From NCBI GenBank assembly GCA_903838675.1, contig CAILZI010000069.1, forward strand, positions 1 to 55,231: DNA of 55,231 nucleotides, read 5' to 3'. Below, in pieces: positions 17,695 to 24,708 of the stretch. A model generated the notes under the pieces. It saw only the letters and a program-made list of their open reading frames with translations. It did not search any database and was not told the origin of the DNA. The position numbers were made by a program, and so were the translations under genes. This stretch comes from an uncultured Verrucomicrobiota bacterium. Lineage in GTDB: Bacteria; Verrucomicrobiota; Verrucomicrobiia; Verrucomicrobiales; Verrucomicrobiaceae. Position 1 is the first letter of the stretch. Every line of letters begins with the position of its first letter.

Positions 17695-18396
17695 TCAAAG
17701 AGAGGACTTGTCTCCAGAACGCATTGCCTGGGCCAGGACTGCCAGCCGCCGCCAGCAGGTCCAGAGCCCGGCAAAAAAGATCAGCGTCAGCGCCAGCAGG
17801 ATGCCCCAGCGTTCGCGCCCAAAGAGATGCTGCTGGAGTTCGATCAAGATGCCGCCGCACAGCACCGCCATGCGGTGCTGTTTGGCCATGGGGCCGCGGA
17901 AGTCGTGTTTGCCGGTCAGGGAGGCGCCCAGAACGCGGATGTAGGCGGTCCATACGGAGGTCACCGCGCAGCACCACCCCAGAGGGATCACGTGGAAAAG
18001 TTTCACCACGCCTGGGTCTCCCGCGCCGCTGTAGCCAGCTCCCACCATGATCAGCACATCCGCCACGCGGTCCGGCGCATCGTTGTAAATCGCTCCCACC
18101 GGAGAGCCTTTGCCGCCTTCCACCGCCACCATGCCGTCCATCAGATTGCACAGCAGCCGCAGCTGGATGCAGGCGAGGGCTCCCAGCCAGGCGGCCAGAA
18201 TGCCAGCGCAGCTGGTTTGATCTCCGGCGACCATGAAGCAGGCCATCGCTCCGCCAGAAAAGAGTACGCTCAGTAGTGAAATTGCATTCGGTGTCAGGCC
18301 GGAGCGGGCCAGCCAGCCAGCCAGCGCATGCGCCCAGCGAGTATCACGGGATTTGAGGCTGCGGCGTGACGCCAGATGTTCTTCGGGCACGCTCAT
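17695..18396 (-). CDS. CDP-alcohol phosphatidyltransferase family protein
   Basis: A membrane enzyme of 233 residues with about six hydrophobic segments. Family members transfer a phosphatidyl or similar group from a CDP-linked donor to an alcohol, making phospholipid heads. The signature region is CNLMDGMVAVEGG followed by VGAIYNDAPDRVAD. Compared with D-x2-DG-x2-AR-x8-G-x3-D-x3-D, the first and third Asp are Asn and the Arg is Val, while DG, G and the last D are kept. Such Asn variants occur in an uncharacterised branch, so activity or metal use may differ. The product is unknown. Confidence 0.8.
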   Translation of the reverse strand: MSVPEEHLASRRSLKSRDTRWAHALAGWLARSGLTPNAISLLSVLFSGGAMACFMVAGDQTSCAGILAAWLGALACIQLRLLCNLMDGMVAVEGGKGSPVGAIYNDAPDRVADVLIMVGAGYSGAGDPGVVKLFHVIPLGWCCAVTSVWTAYIRVLGASLTGKHDFRGPMAKQHRMAVLCGGILIELQQHLFGRERWGILLALTLIFFAGLWTCWRRLAVLAQAMRSGDKSSL

Positions 18397-18414
18397 CTGC
18401 GGAAGCGGTCTGGA

Positions 18415-18903
18415 TTAGCGTGCCGTGGATCTCCAGCTCACCACCCGTCCGCCGACGAAGTCTGCCGTTCCTGCGGTGTAGGGGATGTAGGTCACGGAAG
18501 TGCCGCTGCCCATCATGGGGTAACCGCCGTAACCGTAGGGCCCAAAACCACCAAAGCCAGGGTATCCGAAACCACCATAACCAAAGCCGCCGTAGCCAAA
18601 ACCCATGCTTGTGCTCATGGAGCGTATCGGGCGCTGTCCTTCATAGGTCCAGTTTTCGCTCTCCCGCCCACGATTGACGCCGACTGAGACTGCAGTAGGG
18701 CGACCCCAGGCGAGGAAGACTGCATCGCGCTCCATGCCTTCACGGATCAAGCCGTGGGTAACGAGCTGGCGGTCGTGGGCGCTCAGTTTGGCAAACATCT
18801 GCGGGTTTTTTTCGATGCGCGTCTTGGGTGTGGAGGAACACTGGACGAAAAAGAGGGCCGCGACCAGGGCCAGACAGAAGCGGAGAAGTGATGGCGCTTT
18901 CAT
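18415..18903 (-). CDS. Gly/Tyr/Phe-rich lipoprotein, unknown function
   Basis: 162 residues. The signal ends in LFFVQC-S, a lipobox with Cys22. After a helical part (LSAHDRQLVTHGLIREGMERDAVFLAWG, which resembles small SmpA/BamE-like outer-membrane lipoproteins) comes a run of GFGYGG-type repeats at about 101-128, then a short C-terminal strand region. The repeat is low complexity and probably flexible. The gene lies 18 bases upstream of the CDP-alcohol transferase gene in the same direction. Confidence 0.75.
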   Translation of the reverse strand: MKAPSLLRFCLALVAALFFVQCSSTPKTRIEKNPQMFAKLSAHDRQLVTHGLIREGMERDAVFLAWGRPTAVSVGVNRGRESENWTYEGQRPIRSMSTSMGFGYGGFGYGGFGYPGFGGFGPYGYGGYPMMGSGTSVTYIPYTAGTADFVGGRVVSWRSTAR

Positions 18904-18948
18904 GATGTGTGCAGATTGATGTCAGCGAGACTGTTTGTCGAATTGTTC

Positions 18949-20289
18949 TTAGTGACCTCGATGTACAACGATTCGTTCATCTTTTTGGATGGAAAAATTA
19001 CGCAACATCATCCACCCGCCCGCCACCAGCGCGGTGCCGGCAAACCACCACGGCCACAGTCTCAGTGCAGCCGCAAACACCCGTGGATCATCAGCGCTCA
19101 GGTGCAAATGGCCGCCCACCCAGCTGGTTTGCCAGCCGAAGAGCAGCGTAAGCAGCCCGTAGGCCAGATTGATCGTCAGACCACGAAAGCTCAGCGCCGT
19201 GGCCCGCTGTTCGGAGACCACAATCTCATTGAGGTAATGCGACAGGAAGAACTGGAGAAAGCGCATGCTCAGGAACAACGGCACGACCAGGGAGATGCCC
19301 GTCCAGCCAGGCTGCGGATGCGCCGCCGCCATCAGGCCGCCAAACACCACAAGGCCCAGCCAGGTGAAATTCTGCCTTGCTGTCATGATCTTGGCACTCT
19401 TTTCCATCCAGCTCGCGGTCACCAGCCCCAGCAGCGAGACCCCGGTGCCGATCACCCCATACCACCCTTCTTCGATGCCCACTAGGCGGTAGAAATTGCT
19501 GGCCACTGTCAGGAAGAGGCGGATCATACTGTCAAAGACCAGACCGAACACGATCAGTGCAAAGGCTGCTTTCGTGCGCCACATCCAGCCGCCTGTTTGC
19601 AGGATGGAGACCCAGGTTTCACGGATGCTCTGCAGCAGCGAGGTCCTGGGGGCAGGGTGACGAATCTCAGTCATCCGCAGAGTCACCATCAGGCAGGCCA
19701 GTGCCGTCCCCAGGCAGAGCAGCAGGGGGAGTCTCATGGCCACAGGTTTTGCCACGGTCACATCCAGGCCCACAAAGTGCAGGGCACCCGTCAAAGTGTG
19801 CGCATCATACAAAAATGAGCCGGTGATCGAGGACACCACAAAACCCAGCGCCATCCCGCGTGAAAGCCGGGCCATGATCTGCGGCCACAGGGTTGTACGT
19901 TCTGCCGCAGGCAGTGAGTCATAGGCCAGCGCTTCGTCCGCGCCGCTGGCACAGGCCTCGGCGGCACCGCTGAGCACCCGGTTCACGACAAACAGCCATA
20001 GCACCAGGTCGTGGTGCCCCGGCTGCATCAGGCACAGCATCGTCATTTCAAGCACCATCAGCACGCCTGCAGCCACGACCAGCGACCTCCGGCCAAAACG
20101 ATCCGCCAGCGCGCCCGAGGGCACCTCCAGCACCACACTGGTCAGCGCCCACACCACATTCAGCACCGCGAATTCGCCAATGCTCAGGCCCAGATCGAGG
20201 AACAGAATCGTGAACACCGGGTAGTAAAACCGGCAGTTGAACAGGATTCGGAACCACACAAACAAGCGTGCATTGGAATGCTCGGGCAT
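18949..20289 (-). CDS. MFS transporter
   Basis: 446 residues with about twelve hydrophobic segments. The loop 2-3 signature of the major facilitator superfamily is visible as GALADRFGRRSLV near residue 60. The N-terminus (RLFVWFRILFNCRFYYPVFTILFLDLGLS) matches the drug-efflux/unknown-substrate group of MFS proteins. The substrate cannot be inferred from neighbours. It runs in the same direction as the DUF2490 gene, 60 bases apart. Confidence 0.9.
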   Translation of the reverse strand: MPEHSNARLFVWFRILFNCRFYYPVFTILFLDLGLSIGEFAVLNVVWALTSVVLEVPSGALADRFGRRSLVVAAGVLMVLEMTMLCLMQPGHHDLVLWLFVVNRVLSGAAEACASGADEALAYDSLPAAERTTLWPQIMARLSRGMALGFVVSSITGSFLYDAHTLTGALHFVGLDVTVAKPVAMRLPLLLCLGTALACLMVTLRMTEIRHPAPRTSLLQSIRETWVSILQTGGWMWRTKAAFALIVFGLVFDSMIRLFLTVASNFYRLVGIEEGWYGVIGTGVSLLGLVTASWMEKSAKIMTARQNFTWLGLVVFGGLMAAAHPQPGWTGISLVVPLFLSMRFLQFFLSHYLNEIVVSEQRATALSFRGLTINLAYGLLTLLFGWQTSWVGGHLHLSADDPRVFAAALRLWPWWFAGTALVAGGWMMLRNFSIQKDERIVVHRGH

Positions 20290-20349
20290 GCCTCCTTTTA
20301 CGCTTTAAAGAACCGGATTGGCAAACAATTGCACCCGATATTCCCTGCC

Positions 20350-20994
20350 TTAGAACCTCACCCGAAGATAGGTGCCCAGCACGGATTCAAGTTTCCAATA
20401 AGTATGGGCGCGCTTGGAGTCGATCATGTAGAAAACATCAAGGTCCATGGCATCGGTGATCTTGAAGGTGAGACCCAGCGGCACAAAACGGTTCTCTGTT
20501 TGACGACGCAAATGCATGTCCATCAGGATTTCATCATTGGCAAAAATGCGTGTCAGCGGCCCTATAGGCTCAGGCAGAGTCCAGGCGAGCTGCATGCGGT
20601 GCCGGGTGCGGTTAAAGGTGGAGGGGGCCCCCTCGTTGTCGCGCCACTCCATGCGGTTGCGCCACTCCACCCGCAATTCCTTGGTCAGATCGTAGTGAGG
20701 ATTGATTTCCAGCTCCGGTCGGAGCTGGTCGTAGCGGTCGTGGGTGACGATGTTTTCGATCCTGAGCATCGACAGCCCCACCCCGAGGTCCAGCCAATCC
20801 AACGCGGCGTATTTCACCCGGGGGCTCACGATCTGCGCATAGGAGCCGTCCACTTCATCGGCGAAGTTGCCCATGAACAGGCCGGCGGTCCACGGCGGCT
20901 TGCGGTAAAAGTCCAGCATGGTCCAGGCCCACCACTCATCCGCATGAGCAGGCAGAACCGAAAGGATGAAGAGCAGTGGGAGCAGGAGGCGCAT
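20350..20994 (-). CDS. DUF2490-type outer-membrane barrel protein
   Basis: 214 residues with signal peptide MRLLLPLLFILSVLPAHA. The mature part starts with tryptophan-rich DEWWAWTMLDF and continues as amphipathic strands (PELEINPHYDL, ELRVEWRNRMEWR, RFVPLGLTFKIT, MDLDVFYMID). The end LRVRF is the phenylalanine-terminal signature of outer-membrane proteins. This pattern matches DUF2490, whose function is unknown. It lies 8 bases downstream of the haemoglobin gene, so they may share a transcript. Confidence 0.8.
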   Translation of the reverse strand: MRLLLPLLFILSVLPAHADEWWAWTMLDFYRKPPWTAGLFMGNFADEVDGSYAQIVSPRVKYAALDWLDLGVGLSMLRIENIVTHDRYDQLRPELEINPHYDLTKELRVEWRNRMEWRDNEGAPSTFNRTRHRMQLAWTLPEPIGPLTRIFANDEILMDMHLRRQTENRFVPLGLTFKITDAMDLDVFYMIDSKRAHTYWKLESVLGTYLRVRF

Positions 20995-21002
20995 CGGGTG
21001 GT

Positions 21003-21377
21003 TTAGTAGGAGGTGCCGACGATTTCGTTGGTCATGGCGTTGATCCGGTCAATGACCTCGTCCGCTTCTTGCTGGGTCACGCCCATGTCGAGCAGGGTCT
21101 CCACCAGATGTCCGGTGAAGCTGGCGAAATGCTTCTTGGTGATGCCGCGCCCATGATGGGTATGAGCCAGGGGGCGGCCGCTGTATTGGAGCGGCCCGCC
21201 GGTCGCCATCACAAAGAACTCGCGCTGCATGGCGTGCAGTTTCTCCAGCTCAGTGTGTTTGAAAAACGGACCGAGTTCTGGATCTGCGAGCACGCGGATA
21301 TAAAAGGCCGGGATGAGGGCGGAGATCATGTCTTCGCCACCGAGACGTTCATAGAGAGAAGGGGTGTTTGTCTTCAT
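21003..21377 (-). CDS. Truncated haemoglobin (group I-like)
   Basis: 124 residues, the usual size for a 2-on-2 globin. The N-terminus SLYERLGGEDMISALIPAFY has the family Y-x-x-L-GG start and a Tyr at the B10 position. The proximal histidine lies in LAHTHHGRGITKKHFASF. Such proteins bind oxygen or nitric oxide in the cytoplasm and often help against nitrosative stress. The start ATG at 21377 overlaps nothing. The transporter gene at 21535 is divergent, leaving a 157-base shared promoter region. Confidence 0.92.
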   Translation of the reverse strand: MKTNTPSLYERLGGEDMISALIPAFYIRVLADPELGPFFKHTELEKLHAMQREFFVMATGGPLQYSGRPLAHTHHGRGITKKHFASFTGHLVETLLDMGVTQQEADEVIDRINAMTNEIVGTSY

Positions 21378-21534
21378 GCAATGTCATCCAAAGCACAAAC
21401 AGCGCCGTCATGCTGTGGCAAAGCGACTGTGGACAAACCATGCGCAGCGAATGCCAGAAGGCGCGAGATGCCCACGCAAGAATGGCACACAAATCCATTG
21501 CACCTCTGGCACCAGTCATGCCTATGAAGAAGTC

Positions 21535-23202
21535 ATGTCATTTCTTCAGCAACTGCATCAGGACAACTCCGTGGCTTGTGACCTGCTCATTTTCAGCATC
21601 GTCATTCTAGGCGGCATCGGCCTGGGCAACATTCGTTTCAAGGGAGTCAAGCTTGGAACCGCAGGCGTACTCTTCGTTGGTTTGGCGGCATCTCACTTTG
21701 GACTGCGTCCTGACGAGGCGGTGGCGCACTTTTTGAAGGAGTTTGGTCTCGTGCTCTTTGTGTTTGCGCTGGGCATGCAGATGGGGCCTGGCTTCTTTGC
21801 CTCCCTGCGGCGTCAGGGGCGTTTGTTGAACTCTTACGCCTTCGCGCTGGTGGCCATCGGGGCTGTTGTTGCCCTGGCCGGCGGCTGGGTGCTGGGCATG
21901 CCGCTTCCTGCGGTGGCAGGTTTGTTCGCCGGTGCCACCACCAACACTCCTGCACTCGGAGCCGCGCAGCAGGCGCTCGCTTCGGCGCATGCAGATCCTG
22001 CGCTGGTCACGCTGCCGGCGCTTTCCTACGCTGCGGCCTATCCGCTTGCTGTTGTCGGAATCATACTTTCACTCATCATGCTGCGTTCCTTCTTCAAGGT
22101 GGATGTGACTGAGGAGGCGGAGTTGTTTCGGCAGGAGCAGGGCGCTGGCATTGAGCCCCTGCAACGCATGAACCTGCGGGTGGAAAATTCGAATCTGGAA
22201 GGTGTCCTCATCGCCAACGTTCCTGGCGTGCAGGAAACCAGCGTGGTCATTTCCAGGCATCGTCTTGCCTCAGGTGTTGAAGTGACCACCGCAACACCCG
22301 AAACGAAGCTGCATGTCGGCGATGTGATCATGGCCGTCGGCACGCAGGCGCATCTGGATCAGTTCCGTCTCGTCATCGGCAGCGTGAGTGAGGAGAACCT
22401 CATGAAAGCTCCAGGCAGGATCACGTACCGCCGCGTGGTGCTCACCAACAAACGACTGCTCGGCAAAACAGTGCGTGAACTCGGCCTTGATCACTTCCAT
22501 GGCGTCGCCGTCACCCGCGTAAGCCGTGGCGATTTGATCTTCACCGCGCTGCCCGATCTGCGCCTGCAGTTTGGCGACATGCTCCAGCTTGTAGGAGATG
22601 AGGACTCTCTGAATGCGGCCACTCAAAGGCTGGGCAATGCAGTGCAAATGCTGCAGGAAACCAAGTTTGCGGCCATCTTCACGGGCATTCTTCTTGGGGT
22701 GCTGCTTGGACTTTATCCCATTCATATCGACGGCCTGCCTGCGCCGGTGCGTCTGGGACTGGCCGGAGGGCCGCTCATTGTCGCCATTCTCATGAGCCAT
22801 CTCGGTCGTCTGGGTCCCATGGTGATGCACATGCCCATCAATGCAAACCGCGCCCTGCGTGAGCTCGGCATCATACTCTTTCTGGCCAATGTAGGCCTGC
22901 TTTCGGGTGAACATTTTGCCGCCACAGTTTTCTCAGCGCAGGGCCTGCAGTGGGTGCTGCTGGGTGTCCTGGTGACCATGCTGCCGTTGCTCATTGTGGG
23001 CTTCGTTGCGCGCAAAGTCCATCGGGTGAATTTCATGACGCTCTGCGGTTTGCTTTCCGGGGGCATGACCGATCCTCCTGCGCTTGCCTTTGCCACCACC
23101 ATGGCACGCTCCGATTCCCCCGCAATTGCCTACGCCACGGTGTATCCGCTCACCATGCTGCTGCGCATCGTCGCCGCCCAGGTGATCGCCCAGCTTGCCT
23201 GA
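21535..23202 (+). CDS. AspT/YidE/YbjL-type antiporter with two RCK_C domains
   Basis: 555 residues from ATG 21535; an upstream extension has no membrane character. Membrane half 1 covers residues of about 20-175 (GATTNTPALGAAQQAL is the duplication-domain signature). Two soluble TrkA_C/RCK_C domains lie at about 205-290 and 295-380, each with the VxxV-x-R start. Membrane half 2 (about 385-555) repeats the signature as LLSGGMTDPPALAFA. Relatives exchange aspartate for alanine or move other dicarboxylates or amino acids; this substrate is not known. The RCK_C pair suggests gating by a small ligand. Confidence 0.88.
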   Translation: MSFLQQLHQDNSVACDLLIFSIVILGGIGLGNIRFKGVKLGTAGVLFVGLAASHFGLRPDEAVAHFLKEFGLVLFVFALGMQMGPGFFASLRRQGRLLNSYAFALVAIGAVVALAGGWVLGMPLPAVAGLFAGATTNTPALGAAQQALASAHADPALVTLPALSYAAAYPLAVVGIILSLIMLRSFFKVDVTEEAELFRQEQGAGIEPLQRMNLRVENSNLEGVLIANVPGVQETSVVISRHRLASGVEVTTATPETKLHVGDVIMAVGTQAHLDQFRLVIGSVSEENLMKAPGRITYRRVVLTNKRLLGKTVRELGLDHFHGVAVTRVSRGDLIFTALPDLRLQFGDMLQLVGDEDSLNAATQRLGNAVQMLQETKFAAIFTGILLGVLLGLYPIHIDGLPAPVRLGLAGGPLIVAILMSHLGRLGPMVMHMPINANRALRELGIILFLANVGLLSGEHFAATVFSAQGLQWVLLGVLVTMLPLLIVGFVARKVHRVNFMTLCGLLSGGMTDPPALAFATTMARSDSPAIAYATVYPLTMLLRIVAAQVIAQLA

Positions 23203-23278
23203 GGCAGGAAACGTTTCGTGCAAGACCCCGCTGAAAATACAAGACTTCCTGCGCAGTTGGCGTTCTTTGCAGCCTGCC

Positions 23279-24220
23279 ATGAAGTCAACCATCGTCGCTG
23301 TTCAACTTGCTGTACTCATCTCGGGCTCTGCCGTCTTGCTCGCTGCGGAGGCGCCGCCTGCTGAAGTCAAACTGCCGGAAAATCTGCCGCTCGATCTCAA
23401 GCTGAAAGCGATGCAGTTCAAGAAGCAGCAGGCCTCGGTGCGTGAGTTCATGCAGGCCGGCAAGTATGATGAGGCCGAGAAGGTGCTGCGCTCTCTGATC
23501 GAAGATTTCAAGGTCTTCTTCGGGCCTGCAAACGCACTTCTTCCGGACTGCCAGGGGGCGCTGGGCACCTGCCTGCGCGCACTGGGACGACCGGCGGAGG
23601 CGGAGCCGGAATTCCGTGCTGCATGGGAAGGGCAGGTGAAGTACGCTGGGGCGGACAAGCCGGAGGCGCTGCGCATGCACAACGCGCTGGCGGAAACTCT
23701 CCGCGAGGAACGAAAATTTGAAGAGTCGGAGAAGGAGACCCGGGCTGTGGTCCAGGAGATGACCAAGGTTTATGGAGCCGAGCATCCAGCGACCCTGCTG
23801 AACCGCACCAACCTCGCAGTGGTACTAGGCGATGAGAAGAGATACGACGAGGCGGAAAAAGAACTGCAGGATGTCATCCAGATCGAAATGCGTGTGCTGG
23901 GAGTGGACAAGCAGCCGACTCTCATGGCCCGAGGAGCTCTGGCAATTACCCTGCGCGAGGGGGGCAAACTGGCAGAGTCCGAAAAAGAGTTTCGCGCGGT
24001 GCTGCTGTTTATGGATCTAAACCCCGGGGAAGATCATCCTGACACGCTGACGTTCCGCTATCACTTTGCACTTTGCCTGGCGTTGGAAAAGAAATATGCC
24101 GAGGCGAAGAAGGAGGCCGAGCAGGGGCTTGCCAAGGCGAAGAACAAACTGGGAGACGATCATCCCAATACGAAAGAACTGCAGCAGCTGGTGAAGAACC
24201 TGGAGCAAGTGCCGAAGTAG
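23279..24220 (+). CDS. Exported TPR protein, kinesin-light-chain type
   Basis: 313 residues from ATG 23279 with a signal peptide (STIVAVQLAVLISGSAVLLAAE). Six or so 42-residue tetratricopeptide units of the TPR_12 type follow: GTCLRALGRPAEAEPEFRAAWE, ALAETLREERKFEESEKETR, NLAVVLGDEKRYDEAEKELQ, ALAITLREGGKLAESEKEFR and FALCLALEKKYAEAKKEAEQ, each linked by YGAEHPATL/GDDHPNT text. It is likely a periplasmic scaffold. It precedes the BlaI operator region by 35 bases, so it is not part of that operon but is its upstream neighbour. Confidence 0.85.
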   Translation: MKSTIVAVQLAVLISGSAVLLAAEAPPAEVKLPENLPLDLKLKAMQFKKQQASVREFMQAGKYDEAEKVLRSLIEDFKVFFGPANALLPDCQGALGTCLRALGRPAEAEPEFRAAWEGQVKYAGADKPEALRMHNALAETLREERKFEESEKETRAVVQEMTKVYGAEHPATLLNRTNLAVVLGDEKRYDEAEKELQDVIQIEMRVLGVDKQPTLMARGALAITLREGGKLAESEKEFRAVLLFMDLNPGEDHPDTLTFRYHFALCLALEKKYAEAKKEAEQGLAKAKNKLGDDHPNTKELQQLVKNLEQVPK

Positions 24221-24255
24221 GCGCGGACAGTCAAAAAATCACTGTGAAACTGGAT

Positions 24256-24273
24256 GTGCTAAATAATTAGCAC
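24256..24273. promoter_or_regulatory. Operator dyad O1 for the BlaI-type repressor
   Basis: GTGCTAA-ATAA-TTAGCAC is a perfect 7+4+7 inverted repeat. Its core TGCTAA-N4-TTAGCA recurs in O2, with centres 45 bases apart (about four helical turns). It is placed where a repressor dimer would cover the upstream side of the blaI-like promoter. Binding by the gene product at 24317 is inference, based on the self-regulation known for BlaI/MecI. Confidence 0.75.
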
Positions 24274-24280
24274 ATTGCAC

Positions 24281-24310
24281 TTGCTCTGCCGCGGCCAGGC
24301 ATGCTAATAA
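24281..24310 (+). promoter_or_regulatory. Possible promoter giving a leaderless repressor mRNA
   Basis: TTGCTC (24281-24286), 18-base spacer, TAATAA (24305-24310) with TGC just before it. The transcript would begin about seven bases later, at or next to the ATG at 24317, and no Shine-Dalgarno sequence precedes that ATG. O2 overlaps the -10 box. Confidence 0.45.
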
Positions 24311-24319
24311 TTTAGCATG
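24300..24319. promoter_or_regulatory. Operator dyad O2 overlapping the repressor start codon
   Basis: CATGCTAA-TAAT-TTAGCATG is a perfect 8+4+8 inverted repeat, and its last three bases are the ATG of the repressor gene. It shares TGCTAA-N4-TTAGCA with O1. Bound repressor would sit on the -10 box and the transcription start. Confidence 0.75.
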
Positions 24320-24694
24320 TCGGAAAAAGCCAGCCAGTTAAGCCGCCGCGAACGCCAGATCATGGACATCATCTACGCGAAAGGGGAGGCCACCGCCTCT
24401 GAGGTCGCGGGTGCCATGAAGGACGCGCCAAGCTACTCTGCGGTGCGCGCGCTGCTGCGGATCCTTGAGGAAAAGGGCGTGCTGAAGCATCGAGAAGACG
24501 GCAGGCGCTATGTCTTCCTGCCCACGGAGTCCGTGCAGAAGGCCAGCCGCTCCGCGCTGAAAAACGTGGTGCAAACTTTCTTCGAAGGCTCGCTGGTCAA
24601 CGCGGTCGCCGCGCTGGTGGACGGGCGGGAAAAGATTTCTCCCGAGGAACTCCAGCGTCTTGAGTCGATCATCAAACAGGCCAGGAAACGATAA
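24317..24694 (+). CDS. BlaI/MecI-family transcriptional repressor
   Basis: 125 residues, the standard length. A winged-helix DNA-binding domain covers about residues 8-75 (SRRERQIMDIIYAKGEATASEVAGAM, YSAVRALLRILEEKGVLKHREDGRRYVFLP), followed by a helical dimerisation tail. In BlaI/MecI the linker is cut when a BlaR1-type membrane peptidase senses a signal, which releases transcription. The gene is 14 bases before the M56 peptidase gene, the classical pair, and two perfect operator dyads lie upstream, one over its start. No beta-lactamase or PBP2a-like gene is next to it, so the signal is probably not a beta-lactam. Confidence 0.93.
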   Translation: MSEKASQLSRRERQIMDIIYAKGEATASEVAGAMKDAPSYSAVRALLRILEEKGVLKHREDGRRYVFLPTESVQKASRSALKNVVQTFFEGSLVNAVAALVDGREKISPEELQRLESIIKQARKR

Positions 24695-24708
24695 CGCAAC
24701 CCAACTCC

